From Deltaproteobacteria bacterium (GTDB taxonomy: Bacteria > Myxococcota_A > UBA9160 > UBA4427), in contig JADJOR010000024.1 in NCBI GenBank assembly GCA_016713665.1, positions 62,001-126,000 of the forward strand: a stretch of DNA of 64,000 nucleotides. The letters run 5' to 3'. The notes below the pieces were generated by a model. The model made no database searches, was not told where the DNA came from, and saw only the letters and a program-made list of their open reading frames with translations. Position 1 is the stretch's first letter; each line of letters opens with the position of its first letter. The position numbers and the translations under genes are program-made. Positions 56,201 through 64,000 of this stretch are shown piece after piece.

Positions 56201-57424
56201 TTCGACGATCTCATCGTGGGCGCTCCCTATTACTCTGCGACCTTCTCTCAAGGGGGCGGCGCCTTCGTCTTTCATGGTTCTCCGAGCGGGCTGACGAGCG
56301 GGCATCCCGGGACGGCGACATCCAGGATTCAAAGTATCGAGACCAACGCGCTGCTCGGATACAGCGTCGACTCAGCCGGCGACTTCAACGGCGACGGATA
56401 CGCCGATGTCGTCGTCGGGGCACCAACGGTCCCGGCCTTCGTGGCGGCGGATCAGGGCAACGCCTACGTCTTCGTCGGCTCGCCGACGGGCATCGGCGAA
56501 CGATCACCCTCGAATGCATATCGGACGCTCGTGGGAAGTCACCCGAACCCGACGTTCTTCGCCTACCGGTTCGGACAAGACGTCGCCGGTGCCGGAGACC
56601 TCGACAACGATGGATTCGGAGACGTGGTGAGCTCCTCAGTCTTGGTGGTGCCGTCTGGCCCACTATTCTTCCGATTCGCACTGATTCACAGCGGCTCACC
56701 CATCGCCACATCGCTACCCGCACGGGCATCTCGATTCATCATCGGCGAGGCAGTTTCCTTGTTCGATGTGCCCACAGCCGACGCAAATGCTTCCGCTGCA
56801 GGCGATGTCAATGGCGATGGAATCGGAGATCTGATCGTCGGGGGAGGACTCTACAATGGTGAGCGCGCCGCCAACGTCTACTACGGGAACGGGCGCGGTC
56901 GTTTCGTCGGGCTTCGCCAGCTCCGCTCGACGGGTGGCGGGGGGACGCTCCCGCTAGGTGGTTCGGCGAATGCCACCGACCGTTTTTCCTTCTCGCTCGA
57001 CGTCACGAGCCCCCGTGGCCGGGAACGTGCTCGGATCGAAATCGAGCTCTGCGCGGCGGGCCTTCCGTTCGGCCATCCCTCGTGCATTCGGCCGGTTCCC
57101 GTGCCGTTCTGGCTCGATCTCGGTCTCGATGGATTTTCAACGACCGGGGGAATCCTCGGACTCGTCCCGGATCAGCGTTATTCGTGGCGAGCGCGGGCGC
57201 AGTATGTCCCCTTCGGCGGAACCCAGCCGGGGATCGTTCCGATCATCAAGAATGGGCCGTGGTTCAGGGTGCAGGGGCGGGCCACGCCCGGAGACTTCAG
57301 GACCCTGCCGGAGCCGGGGATGGCCGTCGGGCTAGTCGTCGGGGGGTTGGCGATCGCGCAGGTCGGGAAGCGGCGGCGTCCGCGAGCGACGGAAGGCCGA
57401 CCGCGAGGGTCGAGGTACTCCTGA
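53288..57424 (+). CDS. Giant FG-GAP repeat surface protein with PEP-CTERM tail, paralogue 1
   Basis: A 1378-residue exported protein. ATG 53288 gives 'MRHVGPTPFLLLLLVSLACH', a signal with a possible lipobox (SLA-C). An N-terminal domain of about 230 residues is shared with paralogue 2 ('REYWASETDEGLQAPNRAHD'). It is followed by 14 FG-GAP (integrin-alpha-like) blades, each with a calcium loop of type 'GDVNGDGFGDVIVGAP' and ending 'EGAAFVFLGSASG'. Such blades form seven-bladed propellers, so 14 would make two. After a beta-sandwich-like part, the C-terminus is 'LPEPGMAV', a hydrophobic stretch and 'GKRRRPR', an exosortase-type tail. A lipobox and a PEP tail together are unusual. It lies 25 nt from its paralogue. 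Confidence 0.93.
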   Translation: MRHVGPTPFLLLLLVSLACHGGASPMGESVSTAPDPTAFADLSPGTIAAPSDGLVAPDALSGVEAHLAKREYWASETDEGLQAPNRAHDLRSYFDARGVSVEDRDATERTPLVELSLVGLGRTGSITDVPPGAVFHRGEDRTEIVRESLGLVEWFENSSDGLEQGFTLNEQPGPGATVEDGLVLELAVSGARASLARDSVRLASMSGRLLDYGKLAVFDANGLPLSARFELAGEDRIRIRVDDRGATYPIVVDPLISNVSDGGAFSSQGGALLGTSVASAGDVNGDGFGDVIVGAPGFDSGQPDEGMAFLFLGSASGIGSGDETTADAAIESNQAGALLGTSVASGGDVNGDGFADVLIGAPFYDFPDPFFLVDQGVALLFLGSASGIASGDPATAHARIEGDQGTAEPFLVPGPQLGASVASAGDVNGDGRSDVLIGAPRYSIGQESEGAAFLYLGTATGLANGTPATASARFESNQFSSCVGFVAFERCADFGLSVASAGDVNADGYADILIGAPGYNKDETDEGAAFLWLGSATGIADGNPANAHATFESNQGISGFGDSGAALGQSVSSTGDLNGDGYADIVIGAPDYDVQNQREGSAFVFLGSPTGIASGTPATAHVHLERDFAANARMGQSVAAGGDINGDGFGDILIGGEETDRVLMYFGSAAGLPNAGSVGPNVQLAAQVNGQRYGSAVASAGDVNGDGFDDVLVGARMNGAGGQSFVYHGGHAAPVVKANGTFFTGPLDALVFPRTFPTDPAVRVASAGDVNGDGFADVVVGVPDYDNGEADEGAAFVYLGSSAGWIVGDSSTAHARFESNQAGAQFGERVASAGDVNGDGFADLIVGAPRYDAPEADEGAAFVFLGSATGFTNGDPASAHARLESNQPGAMLGRVASAGDVDGDGYSDIVVGAPLYDSPEIDEGAAFVFRGSAGGLINGNPTTAHARFESNLASSQLGWSANSAGDVNGDGFDDLIVGAPYYSATFSQGGGAFVFHGSPSGLTSGHPGTATSRIQSIETNALLGYSVDSAGDFNGDGYADVVVGAPTVPAFVAADQGNAYVFVGSPTGIGERSPSNAYRTLVGSHPNPTFFAYRFGQDVAGAGDLDNDGFGDVVSSSVLVVPSGPLFFRFALIHSGSPIATSLPARASRFIIGEAVSLFDVPTADANASAAGDVNGDGIGDLIVGGGLYNGERAANVYYGNGRGRFVGLRQLRSTGGGGTLPLGGSANATDRFSFSLDVTSPRGRERARIEIELCAAGLPFGHPSCIRPVPVPFWLDLGLDGFSTTGGILGLVPDQRYSWRARAQYVPFGGTQPGIVPIIKNGPWFRVQGRATPGDFRTLPEPGMAVGLVVGGLAIAQVGKRRRPRATEGRPRGSRYS
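53549..53643 (+). repeat. 95-bp near-identical segment shared by the two FG-GAP genes, copy A
   Basis: 93 of 95 bases match 57711-57805. It lies in the conserved N-terminal domain and is far more alike than the flanking DNA, which suggests recent gene conversion or strong constraint. Confidence 0.85.
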
Positions 57425-57449
57425 AATTCCGGACGAGGGACATGAATCG

Positions 57450-60400
57450 ATGAGACGCGTGCTCGCCCTGGCCGCCGCTTTCGCGGCCATCTTTGCCTAC
57501 CACGTTCGATCGGACTCCACGGCCCATCCGGTCTCGTCGGGGACCGGGCCGATGTCGATCATCGGCTCGACGCGCGTTTCAGCGGTGGACGCTCCGATCG
57601 CTCCGGCTTCGCCAGGCCCGGATCTGATCGAACGGGCCCAATCGCATCTCGCGCAACGGGAGTACTGGGCAAGCGCGACGGACGAAGGGCTGCAAGCGCC
57701 CAACCGGGCCCATGACCTGCGCAGCTACTTCGGCGCGCGAGGCGTGTCGGTCGAGGATCGGGACGCGACAGAGCGGACGCCGCTCGTGGCGCTGTCGCTC
57801 GTCGGGCTCGGGCGCCAGGCGTCGCTGTCCCGCGTTCCGGCAGGCGAAGTCGTCGACGTCGGCGAGGGGCGCGTCGAGATCCGGCGCGCTTCCATCGGTC
57901 TCGTCGAGTGGTTCGAGAACTCGAGCGCCGGTCTCGAACAGGGCTTCACGCTCCTCGAGAGACCGCGTCTGTCGTCGACGAAGAAGCCGGGAGTCGCGTC
58001 GCGGGGAGCCATCTCGCCCGGGATCGAGTCGCCCGGGATCGAGCCATCGGCAGTCGAGCCGACGACCGGCGACGATCTCGTGGTCGAGCTCTCGATCTCG
58101 GGTGCCCATGCCACCCTCGCCGGCGACCGGGTCCGGCTCGCGACGGCGAGCGGCCGTTCGCTCGACTACGGGAAGCTCGTCGTCGTCGACGCGAACGAAA
58201 TCGCGCTGGCGTCGCGCTTCGAGGTCCCGAGTGAAGACCGGGTCCGGATCGTCGTCGACGACCGGGAGGCGACCTATCCGATCGTGATCGATCCGCTCCT
58301 GACGGGCAGCTTCGATGCGGTCGTCGAAAGCAACCAGCCGGGGAGCGAGTTCGGCGTCAGCGTCGCATCGGCGGGCGACGTCAATGGCGACGGCTTCGAC
58401 GATGTGATCGTCGGGGCCACGCTCTACGACCTGGGCGAGACCGACGAAGGCGCGGCCTTCGTCTTTCTGGGGAGCCCGACGGGCATCGGCAATGGGAACC
58501 CGGGGACGGCCCACGCGGTGCTCCAGGGGAACCAGGCCCTGGCGGGCTTCGGCCGAAGCGTCGCCGGTGCGGGCGACGTCAATGGAGACGGCTATTCGGA
58601 CGTCGTCGTGGGATCGTACGTGTACGACGCCGGTCAGCCCGACGAGGGCGCTGCCTTCGTCTTCCATGGCTCTGCCACGGGCATCGCGAGCGGCGGCCCG
58701 ACGTCCGCCAACGGATCGATGGAGAGCGACCAGGCGAGCGGCTTCCTGGGCTTCGGCATCGCATCGGCCGGGGACGTGAACGGGGACGGGTACGGCGACC
58801 TGATCGTCGGCGCCCATGGATACGACGCGCCCGAGGTCGACGAAGGGGCCGCATTCGTCCTGCTCGGGGGCCCGACTGGCATTGGGAACCGCAATCCGAC
58901 CAATGCGAATGCGCGTCTCGAAGGCCAACAGGCGGGCGCACTCCTCGGGTTGAGCGTCGCCTCCGCCGGAGACTTCGACGCCGACGGCTATTCGGACGTG
59001 ATCGTCGGGGCGCCCTATTACGACTACATCTTCCCCGACACGGGGTCGGCCTATCTGTTCTACGGCAGCGCGTCGGGCATCCCGAACGGCGACGCGGAAA
59101 GCACGCCGAGCGCATTCGCCGGCGATCAATCCTTCAGCCGATTCGGCTATAGCGTCGCGTCGGCGGGGGACGTGAACGGAGACGGCTACGCCGACGTGAT
59201 CATCGGGGCGTCGTTCCAGGACAACGGCCAGACCGACGAGGGCAATGCCTTCTTGTTCCACGGGAGTCCGACGGAACTTTCCGGCGGCTTCTTCCCGACC
59301 GACGCAAACCAGCGCCTCGAGAGCAACCAGGTCCTCGCTTCTTTCGGGACCAGCGTCGCCTCCGCAGGCGACGTCAACGGCGACGGCTACGCCGACGTGA
59401 TCGTCGGGGCGCAGTTCTACGACTCGGGTCAGATCGACGAGGGCCTGGCCTTCGTCTATCGCGGGAGCGCATCCGGGATCGTCCCCGTGGCCGTGCCGAT
59501 CCAATACGACCAGGCGAGTGCGGTCCTGGGTTATTCGGTCGCATCGGCGGGGGACGTGAACGGAGACGGCTTCGACGACGTGATCGCAGGCGCCTTCATC
59601 GCCGATGTCGGGCAGGCCGACGAGGGCGCAGCGTTCGTCTTTCACGGCGGAGCAGCGAGCATCCGCGACGGCAGGCTGACCGATGCGAGTGTCGAGATTC
59701 TTCAAGCTTTCGGGTCGGTACCCACCCTGGGATTCAGCGTGGCCGCGGCGGGGGACGTCGACGCAGATGGCTATTCAGATCTCGTCGTGGGCGCACCGTT
59801 CTACGACGCGGGCCAAACGGACGAGGGGGCCGTGTTCATCTTCCGCGGGACGCCGACCGGCATCCCATCTGGCAGCGAGGCTTCGGCTTCCACGTCGCTC
59901 TACTCCGATCAGGTGAACGCCGTGTTCGGATACCAGGTGGCGTCCGCGGGCGACGTGAACGGCGATGGATATGGCGACATCGTCGCTGGCGCGGTCCAAT
60001 TCGACGCAGGCGAAGTCGATGAGGGCGCGGCCTTCGTATTCCTGGGCTCGGCAACCGGGATTGCGTCGGGAAGCGTCTCGACCGCCCATGCGAGGCTCGA
60101 GTCGAATCAGGCTGGCGCGTTCATGGGCTCGGGCGTCTCGTCGGCGGGGGACGTCGATGGGGACGGCTACGGCGACGTCCTCGTGGGAGCGGGGCTCTAC
60201 GACGCCGGTTCGCTCGACGAGGGCGCCGTGTTCGTGTTCTCGGGCAGCGCAGCCGGGATCGCGAACGGGAGTCCGTCGACGGCCGACGCAACCCTCGAGT
60301 CGAACCAGGCGAGCACGACGCCGGGCTCTCCCGTCTTCGGTACGTCGATTTCGTCGGCTGGAGACGTCAACGGCGACGGCTTCGACGACGTCGTGATCGG

Positions 60401-61568
60401 CGCGGCCGGCTACGAGAACGGCACGCACTTCGAGGGCGCCGCATTTCTGTTTCTCGGATCCGCATCGGGGATCGCTTCCGGGGCGCTCTCGGAGGCAGAC
60501 GCGACCTTCGAGACCGATCAGCCCAGTTCGTTTCTCGGTCTCGGCGTCGGGTCGGCGGGCGACGTGAACGGAGATGGCTATTCGGACATCGTTCTCGGCG
60601 CACGGCTCTTCGAATTTTCCATCCGCTACGACATCGTTGCATACGTCTTTCACGGCGGCGCGACAGGGATCCCGAGCGGCGGGCCTACGACGGCCGATGG
60701 CCAGCTCGAGCTACAGGTGACCACCACGTCGTACGCGATCAACGTCGGGTCCGCTGGTGACCTCAATGCGGACGGATTTGCCGACGTTCTGGTCGCGGGC
60801 TCGCCGACTCTCTTCGGAGACGGGGGAGGAGTCTATGCATTCCTCGGGTCGCCTTCGGGTGTAGCCAATGCGACATCGGCGAGCGCCCACTTGAGCATCG
60901 AGCAGCTTCCGGCTTCGTCGAACACGTATCGAACCTTCGTGGCCAACGCCGGCGATCTCAACGCCGACGGTCACCCTGATCTCGTCGTCGGGTCGCCTCG
61001 CCCAGGGTCGCTGAGCGTGTTTCTCGGGAATTCGCAGGGACGCGTCGTGCTCGCCCGACAATTTCGCGGAGACGGAAGCGGCATCGCGGTCCAGCCAGGC
61101 GGATCGGCCTACGCTGCCGACGCGTTCGAGGCCTCGGTCTTCGTGCGGAGTGCCGTCGGTCGCGAGCGGGGCAAGGTCGAGCTCGAGGCGTGCCCGGTCG
61201 GATCGGCGTTCGGCGCTCCTGCTTGTCGAAATCAGATCTCGCCGAGCTGGGTCGATCTCGGCACGGCGGGTGCGGAGATTCGTCAAGTCGTGACGGGACT
61301 CGCGCCCGATCGATCGTATTCGTGGCGCGCGCGACTGCTCACGATCCCGTATTCGTCGACCCAGTCGGCCATCACGCCGATCGTGCATCGCAGCCCCTGG
61401 TTCCGGGTTCAGGCGCGGGCCAATACGGGGGATCTGCGAACGGTGCCGGAGCCGGACGGATTCGTCGCGTTGCTGGTGGCGTCGGCCGTTCTGATTGCTG
61501 CGCGGCGCGAGCGACTCCGCGGTCGAAGCGGATCGTCGCGTGCGATGGGGGTCGACGGCGACTCGTGA
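57450..61568 (+). CDS. Giant FG-GAP repeat surface protein with PEP-CTERM tail, paralogue 2
   Basis: A 1372-residue paralogue of the preceding gene. The signal peptide (1-21) has no lipobox. The shared N-terminal domain contains an extra repetitive insert 'GIESPGIEPSAVEP' (about 190-205). It again has 14 FG-GAP blades (e.g. 'GDVNGDGYADVIIGASF'), then a region like that of paralogue 1 ('DRSYSWRARL'), and a tail 'VPEPDGFVALLVASAVLIA' followed by 'ARRERLRGR'. The TTG/ATG choice is clear: ATG 57450 follows GGACGAGGG. Likely anchored on the outer surface by an exosortase encoded elsewhere; Ca2+-dependent adhesion is a reasonable but unproven role. Confidence 0.93.
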   Translation: MRRVLALAAAFAAIFAYHVRSDSTAHPVSSGTGPMSIIGSTRVSAVDAPIAPASPGPDLIERAQSHLAQREYWASATDEGLQAPNRAHDLRSYFGARGVSVEDRDATERTPLVALSLVGLGRQASLSRVPAGEVVDVGEGRVEIRRASIGLVEWFENSSAGLEQGFTLLERPRLSSTKKPGVASRGAISPGIESPGIEPSAVEPTTGDDLVVELSISGAHATLAGDRVRLATASGRSLDYGKLVVVDANEIALASRFEVPSEDRVRIVVDDREATYPIVIDPLLTGSFDAVVESNQPGSEFGVSVASAGDVNGDGFDDVIVGATLYDLGETDEGAAFVFLGSPTGIGNGNPGTAHAVLQGNQALAGFGRSVAGAGDVNGDGYSDVVVGSYVYDAGQPDEGAAFVFHGSATGIASGGPTSANGSMESDQASGFLGFGIASAGDVNGDGYGDLIVGAHGYDAPEVDEGAAFVLLGGPTGIGNRNPTNANARLEGQQAGALLGLSVASAGDFDADGYSDVIVGAPYYDYIFPDTGSAYLFYGSASGIPNGDAESTPSAFAGDQSFSRFGYSVASAGDVNGDGYADVIIGASFQDNGQTDEGNAFLFHGSPTELSGGFFPTDANQRLESNQVLASFGTSVASAGDVNGDGYADVIVGAQFYDSGQIDEGLAFVYRGSASGIVPVAVPIQYDQASAVLGYSVASAGDVNGDGFDDVIAGAFIADVGQADEGAAFVFHGGAASIRDGRLTDASVEILQAFGSVPTLGFSVAAAGDVDADGYSDLVVGAPFYDAGQTDEGAVFIFRGTPTGIPSGSEASASTSLYSDQVNAVFGYQVASAGDVNGDGYGDIVAGAVQFDAGEVDEGAAFVFLGSATGIASGSVSTAHARLESNQAGAFMGSGVSSAGDVDGDGYGDVLVGAGLYDAGSLDEGAVFVFSGSAAGIANGSPSTADATLESNQASTTPGSPVFGTSISSAGDVNGDGFDDVVIGAAGYENGTHFEGAAFLFLGSASGIASGALSEADATFETDQPSSFLGLGVGSAGDVNGDGYSDIVLGARLFEFSIRYDIVAYVFHGGATGIPSGGPTTADGQLELQVTTTSYAINVGSAGDLNADGFADVLVAGSPTLFGDGGGVYAFLGSPSGVANATSASAHLSIEQLPASSNTYRTFVANAGDLNADGHPDLVVGSPRPGSLSVFLGNSQGRVVLARQFRGDGSGIAVQPGGSAYAADAFEASVFVRSAVGRERGKVELEACPVGSAFGAPACRNQISPSWVDLGTAGAEIRQVVTGLAPDRSYSWRARLLTIPYSSTQSAITPIVHRSPWFRVQARANTGDLRTVPEPDGFVALLVASAVLIAARRERLRGRSGSSRAMGVDGDS
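57711..57805 (+). repeat. 95-bp near-identical segment, copy B
   Basis: Partner of 53549-53643, with only two differences (one A/G, one A/C). Both encode 'HDLRSYF', 'ARGVSVEDRDATERTPLV' and 'LSLVG'. Confidence 0.85.
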
Positions 61569-61679
61569 CGACTCGATGTCCGCTCCTCCGCGGCGGGGGG
61601 ACGTGGAGCGCGGGCTGGCGAGTTTCTCATCTCGCTTGGTGACCTGGCTTGGCGGCCTGTTCACGAATCGGCCACGACG

Positions 61680-61985
61680 CTACGAGGTCGGCCGGATCCG
61701 GCAACGGATCGTCATGCGTGCCGATCGGCTTCGCGACCGCTGCGCCTGGAGCGCGAGCAGACTCGCCCCCACCGCGAGCGCGAGGCCAACCCCGGGCTCC
61801 GGCAGCCGGATGTCGGCTTCCCCCGACTGGCCCCCGACCCGCCGCCACGGTCCATGCGCCGGATTCGCGCCGATCGGCCCCGTCGCCGGCGCGGAATGGC
61901 CCGGAATGGGCCAGTTGAACCCGGACCACGGCCAGCTTGCCGAATGGTCCCAACCGGCGGCGCAACAAGGCTGGGCTTGAACCGC
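61680..61985 (-). pseudogene. 3' remnant of a PEP-CTERM protein gene
   Basis: A minus frame open for 101 codons between TAG (61986-61988) and TAG (61680-61682), with no usable start codon before the tail. Its C-terminus is 'EADIRLPEPGVGLALAVGAS' continuing 'LLALQAQRSRSRSA', a full sorting signal. The upstream residues (Trp/Pro/Gly-rich) look like the end of a secreted domain. Most of the gene is missing, so this is a relic. It is convergent with paralogue 2. Confidence 0.5.
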
Positions 61986-62060
61986 CTATCCCCCGCGCCC
62001 CCTCGACCGGTCGCTCCGCCCGCGGCTCGAGCGTGCTCGGATCGATCCAGTGGGGGCGCG

Positions 62061-62933
62061 TCAGCGTCCGCTCGCGTCGCCGGGAAGCCCTGCCCCGCAG
62101 CGGCGGCAGAACCGCGCCTCGGGGTCGTCTTCGACCACGCCGCAATCCGCGCAGGCAAGGAGCTTCCCGGATCGTCCGCGGGCCGAGGAAGCCAGCTCGG
62201 CGGTGATGATGCCCGTCGGCACGGCGATGATGCCGTAGCCCATGATCATCACGGCCGAAGCGACGGCCTGCCCGAGCGGGGTGCGCGGCGTGATGTCGCC
62301 GAATCCGACGGTCGTCAGGGTCACGATCGCCCAGTAGATGCCGCTCGGGATGCTCGTGAAGCCGTTCTCCGGCCCCTCGATCAGATACATCAGCGAGCCG
62401 ACGACGACCACGATGCTGATCACGGAGACGACGAAGACCGCGATCTTGTAGCGCGACGCCCGGAGCGCCATGAGAAGGACGCTCGCCTCGCTCGTGTAGC
62501 GCGCGAGCTTGAGGACGCGAAAGACGCGGACGACGCGCAGGATGCGGACGACGGTGAGGAACTGGCCGCCGGGAAGGACGAGGCTCAGATAGGCGGGGAG
62601 CACGGACAGCAGATCGACGAGCCCGAAGAAGCTGAACGTGTAGGCGCGCGGGTTTCGCAGACAGGCGACGCGCGCGAGATATTCGACCGAGAAGAGCGCC
62701 GTGAAGAGCCATTCGAGCACGACGAGGCGGCTCGCGTGCCGCGTCCGGATCTCCGCGACGGACTCGAGCAGGACCACGCCCACGCTCGCGAGGATCGCCG
62801 CGATCAGGACGACGTCGAACCTGCGCCCCCAGCCCGGCTCGCTCTCGAAGATGACGTGGTAGGCGCGATCCCGCAGGCTGCCCGGCCTGCCTGCGGGCTG
62901 GAGGCGGTCCGATTGCTCAGGTCTCATCGACAC
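62061..62933 (-). CDS. Voltage-gated K+ channel with C-terminal zinc ribbon
   Basis: A 290-residue six-helix ion channel. The S4 voltage sensor has Arg at every third position ('RILRVVRVFRVLKLARY'). The pore has the K+ filter 'TLTTVGFGDITPRT'. After S6 a short zinc ribbon C-x2-C-x9-C-x2-C ('CADCGVVEDDPEARFCRRCG') ends the protein, an addition known in some bacterial Kv-like channels. GTG 62933 has CAGGAG at 4 nt; ATG 62927 is an equal alternative. Probably sets membrane potential or senses depolarisation. It follows the MscS gene by 51 nt. Confidence 0.95.
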   Translation of the reverse strand: MSMRPEQSDRLQPAGRPGSLRDRAYHVIFESEPGWGRRFDVVLIAAILASVGVVLLESVAEIRTRHASRLVVLEWLFTALFSVEYLARVACLRNPRAYTFSFFGLVDLLSVLPAYLSLVLPGGQFLTVVRILRVVRVFRVLKLARYTSEASVLLMALRASRYKIAVFVVSVISIVVVVGSLMYLIEGPENGFTSIPSGIYWAIVTLTTVGFGDITPRTPLGQAVASAVMIMGYGIIAVPTGIITAELASSARGRSGKLLACADCGVVEDDPEARFCRRCGAGLPGDASGR

Positions 62934-62984
62934 GGGACTCCTGAAGAGCAGGGCGGTCCGTGGCGATCTTTCGATCCGACGACT

Positions 62985-63923
62985 TCACGACCCCTCTCCG
63001 TCGCGGGCGGCGAGCGCGTGTCGGGCGAACGATCGGTGCAGGACGGCGGGCGGATGGATCGAATGCGCGCGGAAGGCCTCGATCACCCGGAGATGGACGT
63101 CGGTCTCGAAGCGCTTCTCGTAGCGGCAATCGAAGACGTAGGGGCGCGCCTTGATGCGGATCGCGAGGTAGTCCTCGACGATCTCCTGCTTGACGAAGAT
63201 CGGGACCGCTCGCTCGAGGAACACGTAGGGACTCGTCAGGCAAGCCTCCCGCACGATCGCGCTCGCCCGCGCGACGTCCTGGTCGACCCCGATGAAGAAA
63301 TCCATCGGGACCTGCATCTCGAGCAGACCGTAGTTCCCGCTCGAGGGAACGTCGGTGAAGATGCGGTTGTTCGGGATCGTGATCATGTTGTGGTCGAGCG
63401 TGTTCATGCGGACGCTGCGCAGACCGATCTTGACGATGTCGCCGTACTCGCCGCCGTAGGACACGCGATCCCCGACCTGGAAGGGCCGGTCGAACATGAT
63501 CGTGACGCCGGCGATGACGGATGCGACGAGATCGCGGAGCGCGAAGCCGACGGCGAAGGCGAGCGCGCCGCCGATGACGGTGAGCGCCGTCGAATCGAGC
63601 CGGATCGACAGGCCGGTGACGACGACGAGCGTCACGAGGTAGATCAGGAATCGAACGGTCGTCTGGATCTTCTGGATCGTCGGCCGGTAGCTGGTGAACC
63701 GCTCGCCCAGGCGATCGCCGAAGTTCTCGACGACGCGAATGGCGAGGTAGGCGAGCACGAGCACCGGCAGCGACGCCGTGACGCCGCCCCACTGGATCAG
63801 CTCGGCGATCTGCCCGAGGTCGGGCGCCTCCTGGGCCCGGGCCGGACCGGCGGAACCCATCGAGGCGGCGACGGCGGCGGCGAGGCCCGGGACGAACCTG
63901 CGCTCGAGGTTCGAGGACGTCAT
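62985..63923 (-). CDS. MscS-type mechanosensitive channel
   Basis: A 312-residue small-conductance mechanosensitive channel. A signal-peptide-like N-terminus ('LAAAVAASMGSAGPARAQEA') is followed by two helices and the pore helix 'LTVIGGALAFAVGFALRDLV', then the beta domain 'FDRPFQVGDRVSYGGEYGDI' and 'NTLDHNMITIPNNRIF'. ATG 63923 is preferred to 63983 because it overlaps the stop of an upstream frame (ATGA) and opens directly into the signal. It opens under membrane tension to release solutes during osmotic downshock. Confidence 0.94.
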   Translation of the reverse strand: MTSSNLERRFVPGLAAAVAASMGSAGPARAQEAPDLGQIAELIQWGGVTASLPVLVLAYLAIRVVENFGDRLGERFTSYRPTIQKIQTTVRFLIYLVTLVVVTGLSIRLDSTALTVIGGALAFAVGFALRDLVASVIAGVTIMFDRPFQVGDRVSYGGEYGDIVKIGLRSVRMNTLDHNMITIPNNRIFTDVPSSGNYGLLEMQVPMDFFIGVDQDVARASAIVREACLTSPYVFLERAVPIFVKQEIVEDYLAIRIKARPYVFDCRYEKRFETDVHLRVIEAFRAHSIHPPAVLHRSFARHALAARDGEGS

Positions 63924-64000
63924 CGGGCCACCAGCAGGCGGCGCCGCTCGAGGATCCGCATCACGGGGCGTAGCCAGCTCCATTCGACCCGGATCCGTCC
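63920..64000 (-). CDS. Partial C-terminus of an unidentified protein upstream of mscS
   Basis: A minus frame enters from the right edge and ends at TGA 63920-63922, overlapping the mscS ATG as ATGA. The 26 residues end 'WLRPVMRILERRRLLVAR'. The overlap is typical of coupled genes in one operon, which supports reality; the family cannot be told from so little. Confidence 0.42.
   Translation of the reverse strand, partial: GRIRVEWSWLRPVMRILERRRLLVAR

Noticed and set aside
1..64000. CRISPR array or rRNA operon
   Set aside because: No regularly spaced direct repeats and no conserved rRNA segments were seen; the three 76-bp repeats are too far apart for a CRISPR.

Overview
The window is a GC-rich (roughly two-thirds G+C by eye) piece of a Gram-negative chromosome. 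Lipoproteins, tripartite efflux parts, periplasmic c-type cytochromes and several proteins with PEP-CTERM (exosortase) tails show an outer membrane. Complex I-like genes, P450s, acyl-CoA dehydrogenase, DUF3604 and FG-GAP proteins together suggest an uncultured delta-proteobacterial/Myxococcota-like lineage; that placement is inference. No rRNA, tRNA or CRISPR array was seen. Parts look like unfinished assembly: a 94-base poly-G tract (31678-31771), a frameshift-dense zone (14.9-22 kb), and a 76-bp repeat present three times, twice next to truncated genes.

Layout. 1-9.7 kb (mostly minus): Mg transporter mgtE, a secreted Cys/His-repeat protein, a membrane flippase-like/sulfatase fusion, a lipoprotein, a FeoA-FeoB fusion and gpsA. 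9.8-17.6 kb (plus): the membrane arm of a complex I-like enzyme, in the order nuoA-H-J-K-L-M-N, with no soluble-arm genes and with most of the classical proton-path acidic residues replaced. 17.5-20.9 kb (minus): serS-selB, both frameshifted. 21.2-23.1 kb: an IS91-family transposase remnant followed by repeat copy 1. 23.2-31.6 kb: an NsrR-type regulator divergent from a nitrite/copper island (dihaem cytochrome c, cytochrome c-two-domain multicopper oxidase fusion, NirK, CusB, CusA), with a palindrome in the divergent gap. 31.8-39.8 kb: catabolic genes, including a kinase-like protein plus acyl-CoA dehydrogenase pair like the 4-hydroxyacid (Lva/ACAD10-11) system, an SDR, an epimerase-like protein, an alcohol dehydrogenase, a P450 and an amidohydrolase. 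40.1-42.7 kb: truncated P450 and PEP-CTERM genes around repeat copies 2 and 3, and a lamin-tail-domain surface protein. 42.7-48.4 kb: an amine-dehydrogenase-like reductase divergent from a SnoaL protein, alpha/beta hydrolase, MarR, small membrane protein and DUF3604 cluster. 48.7-61.6 kb: a secreted beta-helix protein, a large winged-helix/AAA/TPR regulator and two giant tandem FG-GAP PEP-CTERM paralogues. 61.7-64 kb (minus): a PEP-CTERM remnant, a Kv-type channel with a zinc ribbon, and an MscS channel.

The most unusual content is (1) the stand-alone Nuo membrane arm with coordinated loss of key charged residues in K, L, M, A and H; (2) the NsrR-linked cytochrome c/multicopper oxidase/NirK/CusBA module; and (3) the 76-bp repeat family near an IS91 transposase. 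The serS-selB pair implies selenocysteine use. Frame disruptions in nuoM, nuoN, selB, serS, a phosphotransferase and a P450 are mostly single-base and in conserved housekeeping genes, so sequencing error is at least as likely as decay.
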